Part shown: piece by piece, positions 29,001 to 35,000 of the stretch
Position numbering within the stretch: position 1 is the first letter of the stretch
How the letters are laid out: each line of letters starts with the position of its first letter
NCBI GenBank assembly: GCA_905178155.1
Contig: CAJINV010000016.1
Span: 558,001 to 622,000, forward strand
Source: Amoebophrya sp. A120
Lineage: Eukaryota > Sar > Dinophyceae > Syndiniales > Amoebophryaceae
Reading direction: 5' to 3'
DNA: 64,000 nt
Made by a program: the position numbers and the translations under genes
Notes under the pieces: generated by a model
Seen by the model: the letters and a program-made list of their open reading frames with translations, nothing else
The model's database searches: none
Told to the model about the DNA's origin: nothing

Positions 29001-32000
29001 CTCCTCATCGTAGTAAGTCTCTCCTCCGAAGCTATGTCGGATCCTTTTCCTCACTTCGGAAATCACTCTGCCAACATTTTGCCAGGAGGAAGTGAGACCC
29101 GAATTGGTGGACTTAGTGGTGTCGTCTTTCATATTCGAAGCCAAGCGGCGCGACGCGGGAGGTGGCCGTTTTTTCGAAACAGCAGCTGCCGGTGGCTTCT
29201 TTCCCTTCGCTTGTTTCTTCCCTGGCAGAGGATCATCCCCACCAGCACGACCGGTCCCGCCACTACCGTATCATAAGAAAAAGTGTTGACGTTACGGTTT
29301 TCGGGTTTTTGGAAAAAAAAAATTTTGTGGGTACTGAGCACCATCATTTTAATTTTTTTTTTTCTCGCCGCCGCGCAGCCTCATTCTTTGCCCCTGCGGG
29401 GCTCTAAAGTGGTAAAACTCTGGGAGAGGAAGCTAGTGCACACGGTGCGAAAACTATGAGGCCCCGCCACAACATTGCGCCCCTTCAAGCCCTGAAATGG
29501 CTGCCCAATCCCTGTCCGGGCTCAAGAGCCATGATGGCTGTAAGCCGGTGGGCCAGGGCCCCGGCACTGCTGACAAGACCCGCCCACCAACGCGTCGCAA
29601 CGATCGACGCCGGAGATGGACCTGCTTTAGTGAGGGAAAATGGACCATAGCATGCTGTCCAGCACCGTCAACGCCTCATCTAGACAGCACGCTATGATCC
29701 ATTTCCCTTCACTCAAACCGGTGCGGGCACGGGAGCGCAGCTTCTGAGCAGGCAAATCGAGCATAGCCTGCTGGCTAGATGAGGCGTTGACGGTTTTTTG
29801 GTCGATTTCATGCAAAAAAGCAGGCTTCTGGAAGACCCGATCGACCATGCCGTCGTGTCTAGATGAGGTGTTGACGGTTTTTGGGGTGCCTGCAAATTTT
29901 GGGCATTTTGGTACCCAAAGTTTGCCCATTTCCCTCATCCTCGAAAGTGCCACCTTTTCTTCAGTCATGGAGAAAATTTGACAAAAAGCGCCAAAAGGTC
30001 CGAGATGGAAACTTGCACAGCCGCACAGAGCTGAACTGGCGGAAACGCCATCTAGATGCCAGCTCATAGGTCCACACGTCCGAGGTTTAGCCACGGTTCG
30101 AGGTTTGAGCGTTCTGGCCCGGATCTAAGAGCCGGCGGCGAGGAGAAGGCACGGCAGGGGGCGGCCCCGGTCGCCGAAGTCCTACGCCGTCATATTTTGT
30201 GCACTAGCTAGGTCAAACCAAGCGAGCTCCGTCGCAGTCCCGCGAGAACGAATAGCGGGAATGGGTCGACTTACAAACCAAAAACATACCTCCAGCATAC
30301 ACCCAAAATTTTTTTTTTCCAAAAAACTTAAAGCCGTAACGTCAACACTTTTTCTTTCGATACTGGCAGAGGATCATCCCCACCCGCACGACCACCCCCG
30401 CCACTACCGGTCCCAGCCTTCACCTTCTTCTTCTGTTTGTTCAACTTGGCTTTATTGCGGAAAGCCAAGGCCTGTTGTTTCTTTTTCGTTTTCCTTTGTT
30501 TCAACCGTTTTCGCAACAGATACTTCCTCAGTTGCAGGGCCCGCTGCATGCTGCCGTACTCGTATTCATCTTTCGCGACGATATCGAGCAATTGGTTTGA
30601 GCTTTCGCAAATGGCCTCGTCTTCGCTTGCCGCACGAGAAGACCCTGGCTCCACAAACAACTGGCTTTCCTCGTAGCACTTGTAAACTTTCTGCCGGAAG
30701 ACGAACGCCTCGTAGAGATGGAGCAGCGTTTCCTGGTTTTTCCGCGTCTTGAGCAGCGGCTCGGGCTTGAAAATCATGCCATCCGTGTTTGGGTCAATGG
30801 CTGAGGGCCTTGTGCCAGCAGCTGCTTTTTCTTTGGGGCGTGCAACCTCGGTTTCTGCTAGTAACCTTGCAGGGTCCGTAGCGGTCCTCGCGCCAGCTGC
30901 GGCTTCAGTCGGTTCTCCAGCTCTCCGTAGTGGGTCATCGGCAGCGATGATGTTCTCTTCCGCTCCTTGGGCCTGCTGCTTCGCTGGGGTCAACATCGCT
31001 GTTTTCCCTCCCTCATCTGGTGTGTTTATCCCCTTCGTCCTCCGCAGCAGTGTGTTCTTCCGGATCGACCGAATGAAATCCCGCAAATTTTCCCCAGTTC
31101 TCAACTGCCTGACCAGCCCCGGGTAGACAGTCAAAATCGGAACTAGTAGTAGAAACAACACGTACTTCGGCACAATCATTGTCGGTTGGGAGAGAAACGC
31201 CGGCGGTTTGGCTAGTAGTTCGGGAGGAAGGTCTTTTGTATTCTCGGTGTTGCTTTTATTTCCAGCACCGTCGTTATTTTGTCCATCAAATGCAGTAATC
31301 AACCCGTCATCTAGTGGAGAGTCGCCGCCACTGCCGTTTCCCTCTACGCCACTTCTGGAAAAGAGCCCGTCGTAAGAACTGCTGCCCGCGCGCTTCTTCC
31401 TGTTTCCAGGCACAAAAACTTTCGACTGGTGTCGGCTTCGACAATTTTTCTCCGTTGCTGGGCTGCGTGGGAGGTCTGGCGCGCGTTTCACATCAAAATC
31501 GCAATCGGACTCGGATGGTGGTGGTGGTCGCTTGTTTGGCATTTCTGTCTCGACGACTCCCGGGTGGCTCTGATTGCCTGCTCTGAGTATGATTTCTTGA
31601 TCCTGCTCTAGTATATCTACTTCCGCGTGCTGGTCCTGACCACAAGCTGCTTCCATCCCGGATTTCCGCTCTGGCAAGAAAAGTTTTGCGCAAGAGCTTG
31701 TGCTGACTCTCGCGCCACCTGAGCTGCTACTGTGACTGTCCTCAGCAGATCTGTCTTTCTCCACGCGCTGATGGGAAGCATACTGCTCCGCGCTGTCGCG
31801 ACAGCTTTTCCTGGCGCCTCTCCTGCCGTCGTCGTCGTTGCCGTCGTCTCTAAAGTAATTAAAATTACTCGGCGCGTCAGAGTCCTGCGATAAAAGCCTC
31901 TCCAGTCGATTCTGAGTCCGAGAGACCTTTGAAACTACGGCTTCATGATCGTCCTGCTTGATGTGGTTCCTTGGACCTTGTACAACGGGATGCTCTTGCG

Positions 32001-35000
32001 CTTTTATTCCTCTAGACATGCCGCCATCTTCTTCCTGCATCCTCCTCTGTTCGTCAATCACTGCCTGACGCTCTCGTTCTGTGGAAGGTCGACGTGAAGT
32101 TCGATTCATATTACTCTCGCACCGATCGCCGCCCTGAGCAGTCCTACCCGCGGTCGGAGGAGGTTCGACGTCGTGTTCTTTTTCTCCTAACACAACAAGA
32201 ACTTCTGCCTGTTTTATTTTCTCATCACCCGGAGGTGCAGCTCTTCTATCTCCCTCGACGCAATTTGATTCTTCTTTCGCACCGCCGGAGAGCTGCACCA
32301 CTCTCGATTGATGCAATGCGAAGTGCGGCGTGGGCGACGTACTGATGGCGGACAAGATTTTCTCCTCTGCTTTATGCTCATAATCAGGCGAAGCGATCGG
32401 AATTTTTGGCTTTGCTGCTACTGCCGCTGCAGGCTGATTTATTTTCCGCTGATTTTTTTCGTTCATCTCAGTGTCCGCACGCTGGTCGGCCTGGTAACTC
32501 TGATCTCTTCCCTTGTTGGCCACATCAGGCGCGGCTTCCTCAAGCAGCGTCCTGGAACAAAGCTTCAAAGTAGTAGAAGCGGGTTCCTTATTGTCTATTT
32601 GTCTTTCTCTTTCCACAGCCGTGATGTTTATTCCCTCGTGATCTTCAGCTTGTGTTCCTTCGTGTTGTTCCTGCTCCTGCGCATGAGATGAATCATCTTG
32701 TCCGAAGGCACTACCGACAGGTCTTCCGGGAATCGATTCATCCCGATCAGAACAAACCGCGGACTGTAGCTCTTTATCCTCCCCCGCTGATCCTAGTTCT
32801 TGAACTCGCGCATCACCGTCCACAAGGCTTCCGAACTCGGCCTCTACAGAAGGAATCACCGCGAGGACAATCGCGGCCGTGTCTTCTACGATTTGATCTT
32901 CCTGAGCACCACGAGGACCTGCTCCAACAGTCTTACTACTTCCGGCTGGGTTCCTCGCAGCAGAGTAGCTGTCGTTCTGAAGTTCGAGATTCTTGTGGGT
33001 CAACAACATTTTCTCAGAGTTGTCCTTCGCAGAATTCTGATCATCCGCAACACTGGATAAACTTTTCACCTCTTGCACGGCACATAAGACAGGCGGTGCT
33101 AGTACAACAACTCCCGTGACGTCGCTCCGGCTGCTGGCGCCGTAGCTCTCATCCAAAGGCGTGTTCCGCTGACTGGCAAAAGACTGGATGTGGCCGTAAT
33201 GCGCCGGACTCCGGAGCGCGTGGTCTACATTGCAGAAGCTGTACGGCTCCTGAAAGGCGGGCTCGATCGGTTTTGTCCGCGACCTCTCTCGGTCGAGCAC
33301 GTCCTTGACCTGCTTTTTCCGATCGGACCAGTAGACGACAAGGTCTTCGGTTCTGCCGTATGTTCGGCTTGGGTGGTCAGTCACCAAGTAGGACCACCGC
33401 TTAATTGGTGGAATCCGCTCCCGTATGCATTGCAAATATGTCTGGGTCTGGAATCATGGAACTTGTGATGCTAGTCCTACATTCCTGTAAAATCTGTATT
33501 GCATAACTAATAACAAGGACGCCCTCTTTGGTCGTACAAAAGCGCAGTTTCTCATGGAGACTGAGCATGAGAGAGCGTTCTACAAACTTGTCATGCTTGG
33601 CTGCATTGGCAAATATTTCAGTCGTCCACAGTTCAGCATCACAAGGTCCCAGACCCAGACATATTTGCAGTTGATATCCCGAACGTTCGCCTGGATCTTC
33701 GCGACAAAATTGCGAATCTCGTGCATAAACACATATCCTGCGTAAAAACGTCCCCACCCCGCCAGAGTTGTCATGCAAATCTGCATGCCAAAAAAGTTTC
33801 TCATGCGGAGCCACATGAGAAGCATTTTCTAGTGATGTTTTGGGATTTGTGATGCTATAAGTCCCAAGATATGCTAGATCTGTGATGCTGCTGAACTAGC
33901 TAAACAGGATTACACTACGAGGACAAACTTGTCATGCGAAACAACCAAAGTTGCCTGATTTGTCTAGCAGATTTTCCATCCTGACTCTGGTATGGGGACG
34001 TTTTTACAAAGGATAACACAGGCAACATTTTCTTCTTACTACTTTTCGCAACACCATCACCTTCGGGTCCTTTTACTTCGGCTGCCGGACTGGGGCAGTA
34101 GGGTAGGATCGGCGAGGGCGTTTTGTACTTCTCTAATTCTTCCCGCCGTTTTTGTTCCTCCGCCGCGAGCTCCTTTTCCATTTGGAGAATCTCCGAATCC
34201 AGGTCCGAACTTTCAGTCGAGGAAGAAGAGGAAGACGAGGTGCTGGAAGATCTGGTACTTCTGGTATTGCCTTCTTTTGTTGATAAAGTCGCTCGTAGTT
34301 TCTTCTTGCGCCGCCTTCGCCGTCTCTTCGCCAAAATTTTCGTGCCCCCGGGCGTGAGGGCGGTAATTTCTGCTCGCGGGGATTTCATCTCGGCGAAAAT
34401 TTCTTCGTCCTCTTCCGCCTTTCTCTTCCGGTCTAGCTATCCTGGGTAAAAACGTCCCCACCCCATAGTCAAGATGGGAAATCTGCAACACAAGTCTCCA
34501 AGTTTTGGGAGTTCTGCATGACAAGTTTCCATCTGCAGTGTAGTGCTGGTAAGCAAGGGGAGGCGCATGAGAAAGCCATTTTTTCATTCTGTTTACAGCA
34601 TTACAAATACAAACACACGATTGGAAACGCCTCTCGTGGAGATGCGCATTACAAATGTTCCCGTCATTCCACCTTTGCATGACAACTCTGGGGTGGGGAC
34701 GTTTTTACAAAGGATACTAGCGCGAGCTTGTTCTGCTGCTCGATCTCGTGCTTCATTTCTTTCGCGCGGACGGTCAGTATCAACTCTAAAAGTGTCTGGG
34801 TCTGGAAGATTCTGACACTTGTCATGCAGGTTTTGCATGAGCCATGATGTCTGTGTTGCATACCCTAACAATACAGATTTTTTGAGGGCTTCTTAATGCA
34901 TATTCGGCATGACAAATGCCTTCTCAGCGTAGCAAAAATTGCACTCCCGTTGGTACTCATGCAATACAGATTTTTTTGGGAATCCAAATGCAGCATCACA

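Larger units (their letters stand above)
29269..30362. mobile_element. Long introner-like element in G2 (1,094 bp)
   Basis: Starts TATC and ends GATA like the short elements. It has ~62-bp terminal inverted repeats, internal hairpins and repeats, and no transposase-like ORF. 47-bp direct repeats (29222-29268 and 30363-30409) abut it exactly. Both flanks encode GSGG.GRAGGDDPLP, each in the frame of its own long exon, so removal of element plus one repeat (1,141 bp) restores the G2 frame. Likely a non-autonomous DNA transposon behaving as an intron. Confidence 0.75.

Noticed and set aside
29627-30094. A 155-codon minus-strand ORF inside the long element as a possible transposase
   Set aside because: It has no transposase motif, it crosses the hairpin repeats, and its peptide simply repeats because the DNA does.
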